Assembly: GCF_002995845.1 (NCBI RefSeq)
Contig: NZ_PVXP01000026.1
Span: 1 to 41,099 of the forward strand
DNA: 41,099 bases
Source of the DNA: Clostridium luticellarii
Lineage (GTDB): Bacteria; Bacillota; Clostridia; Clostridiales; Clostridiaceae
Reading direction: 5' to 3'
The notes under the pieces are model-generated. The model did no database searches. It had not been told where the DNA came from and was given only the letters and a program-made list of their open reading frames with translations. The position numbers and the translations under genes are program-made. This document shows positions 31,958 through 40,767 of the stretch, one piece after another (position 1 is the first letter of the stretch; each line of letters opens with the position of its first letter).

Positions 31958-34900
31958 ATGAATTTAACAGAATTATCCGTAAAAAGACCAGCTGCTATAA
32001 CTATGGTAATACTTCTTCTATTGGGTCTTGGCATATTTGGTTATACCCATATCGGAGCAGATCTGATGCCATCTATCAATGTGCCTATAATCTCTATATC
32101 TACTACATATACTGGTGCCAGTGCTGAAGACATTAAACAGGACGTAGTAAAGCCCATTGAAAATGCCGTATCAGGTATAAGCGGCATCGATAAAATTCAA
32201 TCTACATCCAGGGAAGGCATTGGACAAACTATCATAACATTTAAAGATAGCACAAATATGAATACAGCTTTTTTAGATGTACAAAAAGCCGTAGATAATG
32301 CTCAAGCTCAGCTTCCTAAAAATGCAGATAAACCCAACCTATTTAAAATAGATACAAATTCCATGTCTGTATTAATGCTGTCCATATCAGGAAATGTATC
32401 CTATGATGAACTCTATAATGAGGCAAACAATATAGTTGAATCTCTCCAAAAGGTACAAGGTGTCGGAAATGTAACTCTGCAGGGAATACAAAAAAAACAG
32501 CTTATAATAAAACTGAATAAAGCCGCTCTTGAATCCAACGGTGTAAATGTGAATACACTGCTTTCAAAATTACAGTCCGACAATATAAATATTCCGGCCG
32601 GACAGATAAAGCAGGAAAATTTAAATCAATCTGTAAGAGTTATGAGTGAATTTCAGAATATAGATGAAGTAAAGAATTTATTGGTACCTACCTCTTCAGG
32701 GGGTACAGTTCGCCTGTCTGATGTAGCAGATGTCAATCTTGAATATCCTGAGGAAAGTCAGCATATGAGGATAAACGGCAAAAACACCATAGGGATAAGC
32801 GTTCAAAAGCAAAGTGATGCAAATGTAGTGGAAGCCGTAGACAACATAAAAGCAGAACTTGAAAAAAGTAAAAAGCTGCTGCCAGCCGGCATCAAACTTG
32901 AAACTGCCTATGACAGCACTACCTTTATAAAATCTTCCATTGAGCAAATAAAACACACTTTGCTGGAAGGTATATTTACAACCGCCGTAGTATTATTGAT
33001 ATTTTTAAGGAGCTGGAAATCCTCACTTATAGTTTTAGTAGCAATACCTACTTCTCTTATATCAACTTTCTTTATGATGTATGTTATGAAATTCACCATG
33101 AATATGATGTCTCTCATGGCATTGTCGCTTTGCATAGGTATTTTGGTGGATGACTCAATCGTTGTATTGGACAACATACAGCGGCATTTGGCCATGAAAA
33201 AGGATCCAAAAACTGCTGCTATAGACGGACGTATGGAGATAGGCCTTGCGGCCATTGCAATAACTCTCTGTGATGTAGTTGTATATACTCCTGTGGCATT
33301 TATATCCGGTATGGTAGGAGAGTTCTTCAAGGAATTTGGACTTACCATAGCTTTTGCATCCCTATTTTCACTTTTCGTATCCTTCACAATAACCCCTATG
33401 CTGGCATCCAGGTTCTTCGGCAAGGTAGATGAAAGGCGCAAAATATCTTCTCAAAGGATGGAAAAATTCAAGGCAGGAAAGTTATATAAAATTTTGAATG
33501 CAATTTCTTCTTCCCTGGACAACATAACAGCAGTGTATAAAAGGGCACTCATCTGGTGCCTGGATCACAGGAAAAGGGTTCTCCTGCTCAGCATAGCAGG
33601 ATTAATAGGCAGCATTTTATTGATACCCGCTGGTGCCATTGGCACGGAACTCATACCAGTTACAGATCAAAGCATGTTTACTATAAATATGACATTTGAC
33701 TCAGGTTCCACCTTAAATCAAATGGATAAAACTGTCAAGCAGGTAGAAAACCGTCTGCATAAAATTCCTGAAATATCCATGTATTATTCCTCTATAGGCT
33801 CCGACATAAGCAGTATGACAGGAGGGGGGAATTCAAGTTCTGCAAGCATATATGTAGAACTTAAGCCTAAAGGTGAGAGAAAAAAATCTCAGTCAGAGGT
33901 GGCAAAAGAAGTCCGAAACTGGGGTAATTCTTCTCTAACTGGAACAGATTTTTCTGTGACTGAATCCGATACGGGAGGTGGAAGTTCCAAACCCATATCA
34001 ATTCAGATATTAGGTAAAGATACTGATACAATAAATGAAATATCCAACAAAGTTGAAGGCATAGTTAAAAATGTTCCTGGAATTATAGATGTAGGTAACT
34101 CCTCTAAAGCCAGTGAAAGTGAATTGAGAGTGCAAATAGACAGATTGGCCGCCTCTCAGTATGGAATATCTACATCGGATATATCTTCAGTCCTCAGGAT
34201 GGCCATTCAAGGTTCCTCCGGAGGCATATACAGGACAAATGGAAATGATTATGACATAACAGTGAAATTTCAGGACGGAGATATAAAAACTCCATCGGAT
34301 ATAGGATCCATAAATATACTCAATCAATCAGGTGAATCTATACCTCTAAATGAAATTGCCACCGTAGTAAAAGCGGATAGTCCTCAATCCATATCAAGGG
34401 AGAACAGACAGGATGTAGTTACCATCTCCGCAAATATTCAAGGAAGAGCTCTTGGAGAAGTAAATGCAGATTTATCCAAAAAATTAAAATCATTTTCCGT
34501 GCCAAACGGATATGAAATCAAATTTGGTGGAAATCAAGAAGACATGGCAACCAGCTTCAACTCTCTCATAATAGCATTGATTGTTTCATTGGTTTTAATC
34601 TATATGATACTTGTTGTACTTTATGAATCCTTCTTAACTCCATTTATAAGAATGATATCTCTGCCTTGTGCTCTGATTGGAGCTTTCGTTATACTGGCCA
34701 TTACTGGAAAGACCTTGAATATAATGTCCATGATAGGACTTATAATGTTAGATGGACTTGCATCTAAAAATGGTACACTTTTAATCGACTATACAAATAC
34801 ACTTATGAAACGTGGAAAAAGTTTAAGAGAAGCCTTGATAGAATCCGGTGAAAGAAGATTAAGACCTATCATAATGACCTCTGCAACTATGATTGTAGGT

Positions 34901-35092
34901 ATGCTGCCCTCTGCTTTTTCCATAGGGGAAGGCAGTGAATTAAAATCAAGCATGTCCGTTATAGTTATTGGTGGTATGATTGCTTCTACTATTTTTACTC
35001 CTATAATATTGCCTATAGTTTATACACTGATGGATGATTTGAAAAACCGGATATTTAAAAAGAAAAAGCATGTAGAAATTGAGGAGGTATAA
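31958..35092 (+). CDS. RND-family efflux permease (AcrB/HAE type)
   Basis: 1044-residue RND permease, normal full length. It shows the first helix after SVKRPAAITMVILLLLGLGI, two large extracytoplasmic loops (about 35-330 and 555-860), and twelve helices. The proton-relay motif in TM4 is ILVDDSIVVLDNIQRHL, with the paired aspartates of AcrB. Such pumps export drugs, lipids or metals with the proton gradient. In a Gram-positive there is no outer membrane, so it probably expels or relocates an amphipathic compound across or out of the membrane. AAAGGAGG precedes the ATG. The adaptor gene follows after 2 nt. Substrate unknown. Confidence 0.93.
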   Translation: MNLTELSVKRPAAITMVILLLLGLGIFGYTHIGADLMPSINVPIISISTTYTGASAEDIKQDVVKPIENAVSGISGIDKIQSTSREGIGQTIITFKDSTNMNTAFLDVQKAVDNAQAQLPKNADKPNLFKIDTNSMSVLMLSISGNVSYDELYNEANNIVESLQKVQGVGNVTLQGIQKKQLIIKLNKAALESNGVNVNTLLSKLQSDNINIPAGQIKQENLNQSVRVMSEFQNIDEVKNLLVPTSSGGTVRLSDVADVNLEYPEESQHMRINGKNTIGISVQKQSDANVVEAVDNIKAELEKSKKLLPAGIKLETAYDSTTFIKSSIEQIKHTLLEGIFTTAVVLLIFLRSWKSSLIVLVAIPTSLISTFFMMYVMKFTMNMMSLMALSLCIGILVDDSIVVLDNIQRHLAMKKDPKTAAIDGRMEIGLAAIAITLCDVVVYTPVAFISGMVGEFFKEFGLTIAFASLFSLFVSFTITPMLASRFFGKVDERRKISSQRMEKFKAGKLYKILNAISSSLDNITAVYKRALIWCLDHRKRVLLLSIAGLIGSILLIPAGAIGTELIPVTDQSMFTINMTFDSGSTLNQMDKTVKQVENRLHKIPEISMYYSSIGSDISSMTGGGNSSSASIYVELKPKGERKKSQSEVAKEVRNWGNSSLTGTDFSVTESDTGGGSSKPISIQILGKDTDTINEISNKVEGIVKNVPGIIDVGNSSKASESELRVQIDRLAASQYGISTSDISSVLRMAIQGSSGGIYRTNGNDYDITVKFQDGDIKTPSDIGSINILNQSGESIPLNEIATVVKADSPQSISRENRQDVVTISANIQGRALGEVNADLSKKLKSFSVPNGYEIKFGGNQEDMATSFNSLIIALIVSLVLIYMILVVLYESFLTPFIRMISLPCALIGAFVILAITGKTLNIMSMIGLIMLDGLASKNGTLLIDYTNTLMKRGKSLREALIESGERRLRPIIMTSATMIVGMLPSAFSIGEGSELKSSMSVIVIGGMIASTIFTPIILPIVYTLMDDLKNRIFKKKKHVEIEEV

Positions 35093-35094
35093 TT

Positions 35095-36360
35095 ATGAAG
35101 CCCGATATTTTGAAATCCAAAAAAATCATATGGAAAATAGTATTGCTTGTATTAGTAGCCTTAATGGCATTTGCCATAGTTCACAATATAATTAAAAATA
35201 AAAAAACAGAATCCCAAAATCAAATTAAAAATGTAAAAGTGATCCAGGCAAAACTCGGTTCCATATCCACAACTGTAGATTATCCTGGAGAATTGGATGT
35301 AGATAAACAAGTTTCTATATCTCCTAAATCACCTGGTAAAATTCAAAGCTTAAATGTAAAAGTTGGCAGTTCAGTTAAAAACGGTGATACACTATTCACT
35401 CTTGATTCAAGTTCACTTCAAGCCCAGCTGGAACAGCAGCAGGCAAGCGTGGACTCTGCCAATGCAAGTTTGAACAAGACACAGAGTTCTGGAGTTGAAC
35501 AGCCTGTAGTACAGGCTCAGCAGTCTTTGGAAACCGCCCAGATAAATTACAATGATGCCAAAACCAGTTACGATAGGACCCAAAGTCTGTACTCTGCTGG
35601 AGCTGTGTCAAAGCAGGATTTGGACACTGCCAGCACAAAACTAAATACTGCATCAGCAGCATTATCTGCAGCACAGCAAAATTTAAGTTTACTGCAGCAA
35701 AAAGTTGGCCCTGAATCAGTTGCAGTTGCACAGGCTCAGGTGGATCAGGCAAAAGCCGGCCTTAAATCAATTCAGTCTCAAATTGACGATACCATAATTA
35801 AAGCTCCAATTTCCGGAATTGTATCTGCCGTGAATATACATGAGGGGGAAATTTCTTCTGCCACGGAGCCATCTATAACTATACTGGATTTGAGTTCGAC
35901 TATTGTAAAAGTCAATCTGCCTGACAGCATGCTTTCTAAAATTAAAGTGGGACAATCTATAGATATAACTATCCCCTCTGCCAAAAACAAAAAGATCTCC
36001 GGTACTATAGATAACATAGCTTCCAATATAGACAGCAAAACTCAAAAATATCTGGTTAAAATAAAAATAGATAATTCCGACGGCAGTTTAAAACCGGGTA
36101 TGTTTTCTAAGATATCACTTTCCGATACAAAAAAAGACGACATACTTGTAGCGCCAAATGAAGCCATAAAAGTTGAGAATGGAGTTTCTTACCTGTACAC
36201 AGTAAAAAATAACAAGATAAAGAAGATATCCGTGAATACAGGACTTTCAGATGATAAAAACACTGAAATAGTATCTTCAGGAATAAAGTCAGGAGACAAC
36301 ATAGTACTGGGAGGACTGACTTTCTTAAATGATGGTGACAAAGTTAAGATTCTAAATTGA
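35095..36360 (+). CDS. RND membrane-fusion adaptor (HlyD/AcrA family)
   Basis: 421-residue adaptor. One N-terminal membrane anchor (about 11-31), then the first half-lipoyl stretch SPGKIQSLNVKVGSSVKNGD (about 82-101), a Gln/Ala/Ser-rich alpha-hairpin coiled coil (about 110-225), the second half-lipoyl part with IIKAPISGIVSAVNIHEG, and beta-barrel and membrane-proximal domains to the end. Its Shine-Dalgarno (GAGGAGG) is inside the last permease codons, so the two are translated together at matched levels. No TolC-like gene is present, as expected for a monoderm. Confidence 0.92.
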   Translation: MKPDILKSKKIIWKIVLLVLVALMAFAIVHNIIKNKKTESQNQIKNVKVIQAKLGSISTTVDYPGELDVDKQVSISPKSPGKIQSLNVKVGSSVKNGDTLFTLDSSSLQAQLEQQQASVDSANASLNKTQSSGVEQPVVQAQQSLETAQINYNDAKTSYDRTQSLYSAGAVSKQDLDTASTKLNTASAALSAAQQNLSLLQQKVGPESVAVAQAQVDQAKAGLKSIQSQIDDTIIKAPISGIVSAVNIHEGEISSATEPSITILDLSSTIVKVNLPDSMLSKIKVGQSIDITIPSAKNKKISGTIDNIASNIDSKTQKYLVKIKIDNSDGSLKPGMFSKISLSDTKKDDILVAPNEAIKVENGVSYLYTVKNNKIKKISVNTGLSDDKNTEIVSSGIKSGDNIVLGGLTFLNDGDKVKILN

Positions 36361-36380
36361 TGTTACAGATAAATATATAT

Positions 36381-36418
36381 AAGACATGAACTGACTAAAA
36401 CAGCTTCATGTCTTTTTA
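36381..36418 (+). terminator. Terminator of the RND operon
   Basis: Perfect 10-bp stem aagacatgaa (36381-36390) / ttcatgtctt (36405-36414) with following T run, 20 nt after the adaptor stop. Confidence 0.75.
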
Positions 36419-36575
36419 TTATATTATACTTCCTTTAAAATTTTTAAATTGATGTCACAAATCAACTTTATATCATATTATGAATTAAGGCTTAAATTCT
36501 GTAACCTGCAATTAAAAACAGTAAAATATTATAAAGATAGTAATCTTCCACTATTTACAGAAAGGAGTTGAGTAT

Positions 36576-37226
36576 ATGAGCAGACACCACAGAAGACATT
36601 CTAGAAATCACCGTTCGGATATTATAGATGAAAATTACTATGTTCCAGACGAAAGATCAAATTCTAATTCCATAGACATGGACGAAAAAGACAGTGAAGA
36701 AAATAACTTATGGCAAAACCCCGTTTATTCAAAAATAAATTTGGAAGATAAAAATCAGGGAGAAGACGATGGCAACATCCCCAATAGAGAGGATCCACCA
36801 GAAAATTTATCTGAAAGTACCCCCTTTGCTAAAGTCAGCAATTCCTCAAATCGCAGCCGTAAAAAACATCATTTGGATAAATACAACGGTATAGGGGCTA
36901 TTAGTTTTACAGAAATGCTAAAAAAATATATAGGACAAATGGTGACTATACACACAGTAGGAGGAAATACCAGCAGATGTAATTTTAGTGGAATATTACT
37001 AGGTGTAAACAACCATTTTATACGGCTTATATTAAGAGTAGGTTCAGCTCCATTTTATCCTGCGAAAAATGATTTTATCAATGATCTAAATACCTATAGT
37101 GATCCTTATTCCTCGGCAGATAATTGTAATTCAGAATCTAAACCCTGCCCGGAAAATAACAACATGAGTGCCTTTGTAGATATACCTATTAATAAAATTA
37201 CTGCTTTCTTCCACGGTAATAATTAA
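36576..37226 (+). CDS. Unrecognised two-part protein: polar disordered N-terminus, small beta-rich C-terminal domain
   Basis: 216 residues; I do not recognise a named family with confidence. Residues 1-100 are His/Arg-rich at the start (SRHHRRHSRNHRSD) and then rich in Asp, Glu, Asn and Ser, so probably disordered. From about 105 a folded part begins: MLKKYIGQMVTIHTVGGN, FSGILLGVNNHFIRLILRVG, a loop of about 45 residues, then FVDIPINKITAFFH. That strand pattern resembles small Sm-like/DUF2642-type barrels found in spore-associated proteins of Firmicutes, which is only a suggestion. No signal peptide or membrane helix. AAAGGAG precedes the ATG; own terminator follows. Confidence 0.8.
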   Translation: MSRHHRRHSRNHRSDIIDENYYVPDERSNSNSIDMDEKDSEENNLWQNPVYSKINLEDKNQGEDDGNIPNREDPPENLSESTPFAKVSNSSNRSRKKHHLDKYNGIGAISFTEMLKKYIGQMVTIHTVGGNTSRCNFSGILLGVNNHFIRLILRVGSAPFYPAKNDFINDLNTYSDPYSSADNCNSESKPCPENNNMSAFVDIPINKITAFFHGNN

Positions 37227-37268
37227 AAAATATGCTGGTACAGACAAGTAAGTGCCAGCATATTTTTT
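37225..37268. terminator. Bidirectional terminator
   Basis: Perfect 14-bp stem aaaaaatatgctgg (37225-37238) / ccagcatatttttt (37255-37268), A-rich before and T-rich after. It serves the gene at 36576-37226 and the convergent VIT/VWA gene. Confidence 0.8.
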
Positions 37269-37304
37269 ATACAATTTATTTTATGTTTTAGGAATTTTGA
37301 CAGT

Positions 37305-39716
37305 TTATCGGTTCAATGCTTTTAATACCGCCAGTTTAGCCATATCAAATATAGAATTTCTCTCTTCCACTATGGTTATCTCTTCCTCTATATATTTTCC
37401 ATCCTCGCTTAGCGTAAACAGCGAAGCTAAATTTTTTTCAAAAGAATTTTTCATTAAATCCCTGAGAATATGTTTTGTTTCCTCCTTAGAATGAAGTATT
37501 TCACATAATTTTTCTATGGTATGATCGATTTGTGAAATATACTTATCCTTTAATAATTTTTTTCTCTTTATTTTATTCAATGCCATAATGGACAATTTTA
37601 CAATATCAGATCTTACAGCAAAATTTGCAGCATCATAACTTTTACATATAAAAGCAGCAGCTTTATTCAATTGATTGTTATAAATATTTATCTTTTCATC
37701 TCCCATAATAAAGGCAAGCACTACCATGGATGTAGTTTCTATTTTATCTTCTATATTACTGTCCTCATAATCCACAAAGGCCCCATCTGCAAATTGATTT
37801 TTGGCAATTATCCTCAGAAGTTTTCCTCTGGTATATTTTTCATCCAGATATCGGTTGTCGCTTAGATTTTCATTTTCTTCAGCATTAAAACTTCTATACC
37901 AGAAACCAGATTCAACATTCTCATTTATCTTCTCTCCCAAAGTGGTTTCATCAACCTTTATGGGTATTATGTTCTTGAGCTGAATTCCAAGCACAGGCTC
38001 TTCTCTAAGTTCCATCAATATAAAAGTGGTTTCAGGGCTTATGAATCCATTTTCCTTAGAAAGTTTTATTAAACTTTTCCTCATCTCTTCTTTTTGCTGT
38101 CCCCGCTGTAATTTCATATTCATCTTTAAAGATTTTATTTTCTTTCTTGCCCATACCTTCTTCAGCAGATTGGCATTTTCCTCCGTATTGAAATTATCTA
38201 TATCTATTTTTCTCACATACTCTTTCCCATCAACTTCTCCACTTAAAGTTATACTTCCTTCCACCTCCCCAAAAACATCGGCAAATATGAAAAATGGTTC
38301 CCTGTCATACATGTAGTCAATAGTTCTTGGATAAGATGATCTCACCTGCAATTTTCCCCAATCAATTTTTATATTGTCCACCTGAGGATTTTGAATCCTG
38401 TTGAATTGCCTGAGTACTATATCCTCAATTCTCTCTCCTATGTCAATAAATTCAGCCTTCCCATAACTTTCATGAGCCAGTTTATTGAGAAAATAATTAT
38501 TGGTTGAGGAATCTATTCCAAAAGTAAATATTCTGTTGTCTCCTATATTTTCTCTTACATAAGAAAGTATATCCTCCTCTTCATCTACCTGATCATCTGT
38601 AAAAATCAATATGGTATTTTGAGAACCCTCTTTTTCCAAACTATATCTTATGCCTCCAAATATATCTGCATCTTCTTCCGTCTCTAGATTGTCTATCCAG
38701 CTGGAGGCCTCTCTTAGAGAATTCTCATTAAATTCTATTAATCCATTTTTAGAAAAACTAATTAATTTTACACCCATGGCTATTATGTCAAAAGTATCTC
38801 CTTTTGATAAATTTCTTATGCAAAGCTGAAGTGCATTTTTAGCCTGTTCCAGTTTCTCACCTTTCATAGTATCTGAAATATCAATTAAAAATACGTAATT
38901 TTCCTTGATTTCCTCTTCATAAGGATCAAGTTTTGGAATCATCCTTATATACACTATACCTTTTTTTTCATCATTTTCTTCATATTCATATATCATTCCA
39001 TCTGCTTCCAGGGTCTCTCTTTCATTTATGAAAAGCACAAAATCCCTATCCATCAAATGATAGTTTTCATCCAAACTTATTCTGGCTACCGTATCACCCT
39101 CCCTTTCAACTTTTATCTTATGATAAGGAGATCTGAAATCCACCCTACTCAATGATTCAACTATTATATTGACCTTAAACTCAAAATCCTCATCTTTAAC
39201 TCTTTTTATTCTCAACTTATTTGCGAGATTAGTTGTCAATTCTTCAATTTTTGATCTGCTCTTTATTATTTTAGGTTCTGAAATCGCTGGAACTGTGAGT
39301 CTAAAAGTACTGTCTTTATAATCCAATTCTTCTACATAAGAAAGCTTTATTTTAACAGTTTCGCCAGAAATTATCTTGCCTATATTTATCTTGAAAAAAT
39401 GTGGACTGAATTCCTCCAGCGAAAAAACACTGTCACCATGGTTTTCTGCATTTTCATAAATTTGAAGCGCCTTATCCTTTTCTTCTACCACAGCCTTTAA
39501 AGTTCTTCCTCCTATTTCCGCCTCAAAACCGGATATAACAGCTGTAGTAGGAAGTGGAAATATGTATACTCCCTCTATATCCTCGCTGCTGCAATTTTGA
39601 TACATCTGATTTATTACAATCTCTCCATAGCCGGCACATAGATTCCCTATAACATTGACTTTTCTGAGTAAAATTCCTTCTTCAACTGCCTTATTTTCCT
39701 TAATATGCTGGAACAT
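37305..39716 (-). CDS. VIT and von Willebrand factor A domain protein
   Basis: 803-residue protein with an N-terminal VIT domain (about 10-140: QMYQNCSSEDIEGVYIFPLP, AEIGGRTLKAVVEEKDKA) and a VWA domain (about 272-440). The MIDAS metal site begins with D279, S281 and T283 (LIDISDTMKG) and a later TDD. The last 350 residues are mostly helical and contain a repeat-like helical region with DGAFVDYEDS. This architecture resembles inter-alpha-trypsin-inhibitor-like proteins of bacteria, thought to act in protein-protein contacts; the function is unknown. There is no signal peptide or membrane helix, so it seems cytoplasmic. AAGGAGG is 10 nt before the ATG. It is monocistronic. Confidence 0.88.
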   Translation of the reverse strand: MFQHIKENKAVEEGILLRKVNVIGNLCAGYGEIVINQMYQNCSSEDIEGVYIFPLPTTAVISGFEAEIGGRTLKAVVEEKDKALQIYENAENHGDSVFSLEEFSPHFFKINIGKIISGETVKIKLSYVEELDYKDSTFRLTVPAISEPKIIKSRSKIEELTTNLANKLRIKRVKDEDFEFKVNIIVESLSRVDFRSPYHKIKVEREGDTVARISLDENYHLMDRDFVLFINERETLEADGMIYEYEENDEKKGIVYIRMIPKLDPYEEEIKENYVFLIDISDTMKGEKLEQAKNALQLCIRNLSKGDTFDIIAMGVKLISFSKNGLIEFNENSLREASSWIDNLETEEDADIFGGIRYSLEKEGSQNTILIFTDDQVDEEEDILSYVRENIGDNRIFTFGIDSSTNNYFLNKLAHESYGKAEFIDIGERIEDIVLRQFNRIQNPQVDNIKIDWGKLQVRSSYPRTIDYMYDREPFFIFADVFGEVEGSITLSGEVDGKEYVRKIDIDNFNTEENANLLKKVWARKKIKSLKMNMKLQRGQQKEEMRKSLIKLSKENGFISPETTFILMELREEPVLGIQLKNIIPIKVDETTLGEKINENVESGFWYRSFNAEENENLSDNRYLDEKYTRGKLLRIIAKNQFADGAFVDYEDSNIEDKIETTSMVVLAFIMGDEKINIYNNQLNKAAAFICKSYDAANFAVRSDIVKLSIMALNKIKRKKLLKDKYISQIDHTIEKLCEILHSKEETKHILRDLMKNSFEKNLASLFTLSEDGKYIEEEITIVEERNSIFDMAKLAVLKALNR

Positions 39717-39897
39717 ATTATGCTGACCTCCTTTTCAACTTTATTTTATTTGCAAAATATCTATTGACCACCCATATTTTATCCAAAGGCTGCCATTGCT
39801 ATTTTAAGGCACAAAGAGCAAACCTATAGTAAAAGTACAAATACCAAACTTAGTTGATTTTTGGACCTGCCCAAAAATTTTCATTACCTGACATTTG

Positions 39898-39952
39898 AAC
39901 TCTGAACTTTAATATTCGAATATAGCTTAAACTCTGAACTTTGATATTTGAA
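39898..39952. repeat. Two 23-nt direct repeats, 32 bp apart
   Basis: aactctgaactttaatattc (39898-39917 shown) and aactctgaactttgatattt (39930-39949 shown) agree at 21 of 23 positions over their full length. The 32-bp period is close to three helical turns, as expected for tandem binding of a regulator upstream of the HycB-like gene. Confidence 0.5.
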
Positions 39953-40103
39953 ATGGATTTATTTCATATAATAAACATATATATTATTATATCATATTTA
40001 CCAATATTTATTTTATAAATAAATGTATCTAATAGGTAATTTGAAAAAACTTCAAAAATACTATGATGATAGCTGCTATAGTACTCTTAAAACAATATTG
40101 CAG

Positions 40104-40123
40104 ATGTCCTTGGAGAGGGACAT
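40104..40123 (+). promoter_or_regulatory. Leader hairpin before the HycB-like gene
   Basis: atgtcc (40104-40109) pairs with ggacat (40118-40123) around an 8-nt loop, ending about 40 nt before the start codon. Not followed by T, so not a terminator. Its function is unknown. Confidence 0.3.
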
Positions 40124-40164
40124 AAATAACTACTGCTATAATAATACGAAGGTGGGAATATTAA

Positions 40165-40698
40165 ATGAAATCACATATGAATTCTTTTGTAATAGCGGAT
40201 CCAAATAAATGCATAGGCTGCAGAACTTGTATGGCAGCCTGTGCTGTTGAACATTCAGGAGAGGATTTTTTTCATACGGATGTTGATAATATAAATTTTA
40301 ATCCGAGACTCAATGTGGTGAAAACGGTAAAAGTAAGTGCTCCGGTACAATGCAGGCAGTGCGATGATTCGCCTTGTGCTGTTGTTTGTCCTGTAAAGGC
40401 CATCAGCAATAAAAATGGATATGTATATATAAATAAAAACTTATGTATAGGGTGTAAAACTTGTATGGTAGCTTGTCCTTATGGAGTTATAGAATTGATC
40501 AACCAGTATAATGACGGTCAGAAAATTTTTCAACAAAATTTAAAAACCATGGGAACTGGTAGAAATACAATGAATTTGAAAGGAAAAATAGTGGCAGATA
40601 AATGCGATCTCTGTATAAATAGGGAGAATGGTCCTGCCTGTGTGGAAGTATGCCCAACTAAAGCTCTTAAGTTAGTGAGTTATAAAAACAAAAAGTAA
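40165..40698 (+). CDS. Four-cluster ferredoxin-like electron-transfer protein (HycB/HydN type)
   Basis: 177-residue 4Fe-4S dicluster-type protein. Sixteen cysteines form four motifs: CIGCRTCMAAC, CRQCDDSPCAVVC, CIGCKTCMVAC and CDLCINRENGPACVEVC, binding four [4Fe-4S] clusters. It matches small beta subunits or carriers such as HycB, HydN or FdhB-like proteins that serve formate dehydrogenase or hydrogenase. AAGGTGGG lies 8 nt before the ATG at 40165; a second ATG four codons on is less well placed. No partner is visible before the window ends. Cytoplasmic, no Tat signal. Confidence 0.88.
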   Translation: MKSHMNSFVIADPNKCIGCRTCMAACAVEHSGEDFFHTDVDNINFNPRLNVVKTVKVSAPVQCRQCDDSPCAVVCPVKAISNKNGYVYINKNLCIGCKTCMVACPYGVIELINQYNDGQKIFQQNLKTMGTGRNTMNLKGKIVADKCDLCINRENGPACVEVCPTKALKLVSYKNKK

Positions 40699-40734
40699 GT
40701 AATGAACTTATTAAGTGTAAATATAAAAAACAAG

Positions 40735-40767
40735 CGACTATTGGGTAAACAAGTCCCAAAATAGTCG
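40735..40767 (+). terminator. Terminator of the HycB-like gene
   Basis: cgactattggg / cccaaaatagtcg form a stem with a 2-nt bulge and an 8-nt loop, about 37 nt after the stop codon; T-rich sequence follows. Confidence 0.5.

Larger units (their letters stand above)
39717..40164. other. 448-bp intergenic region between divergent genes
   Basis: AT-rich; it must hold the promoters of the VIT/VWA gene and of the HycB-like gene. Contents seen: a pair of 23-nt direct repeats (39898-39952), a 12-bp palindrome atattcgaatat inside the first of them, and a hairpin at 40104-40123. A 61-codon frame at 40023-40208 lacks a Shine-Dalgarno and is not called. Confidence 0.45.

Noticed and set aside
39990-40164. 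Possible molybdenum/tungsten-cofactor riboswitch before the HycB-like gene
   Set aside because: Such leaders are plausible for formate dehydrogenase loci, but I could not find the conserved Moco-motif core; only a 6-bp hairpin is present.
40023-40208. 61-codon plus-strand frame upstream of the HycB-like gene
   Set aside because: No Shine-Dalgarno, no recognisable sequence, and it runs into the HycB-like gene in another frame. More likely untranslated leader.
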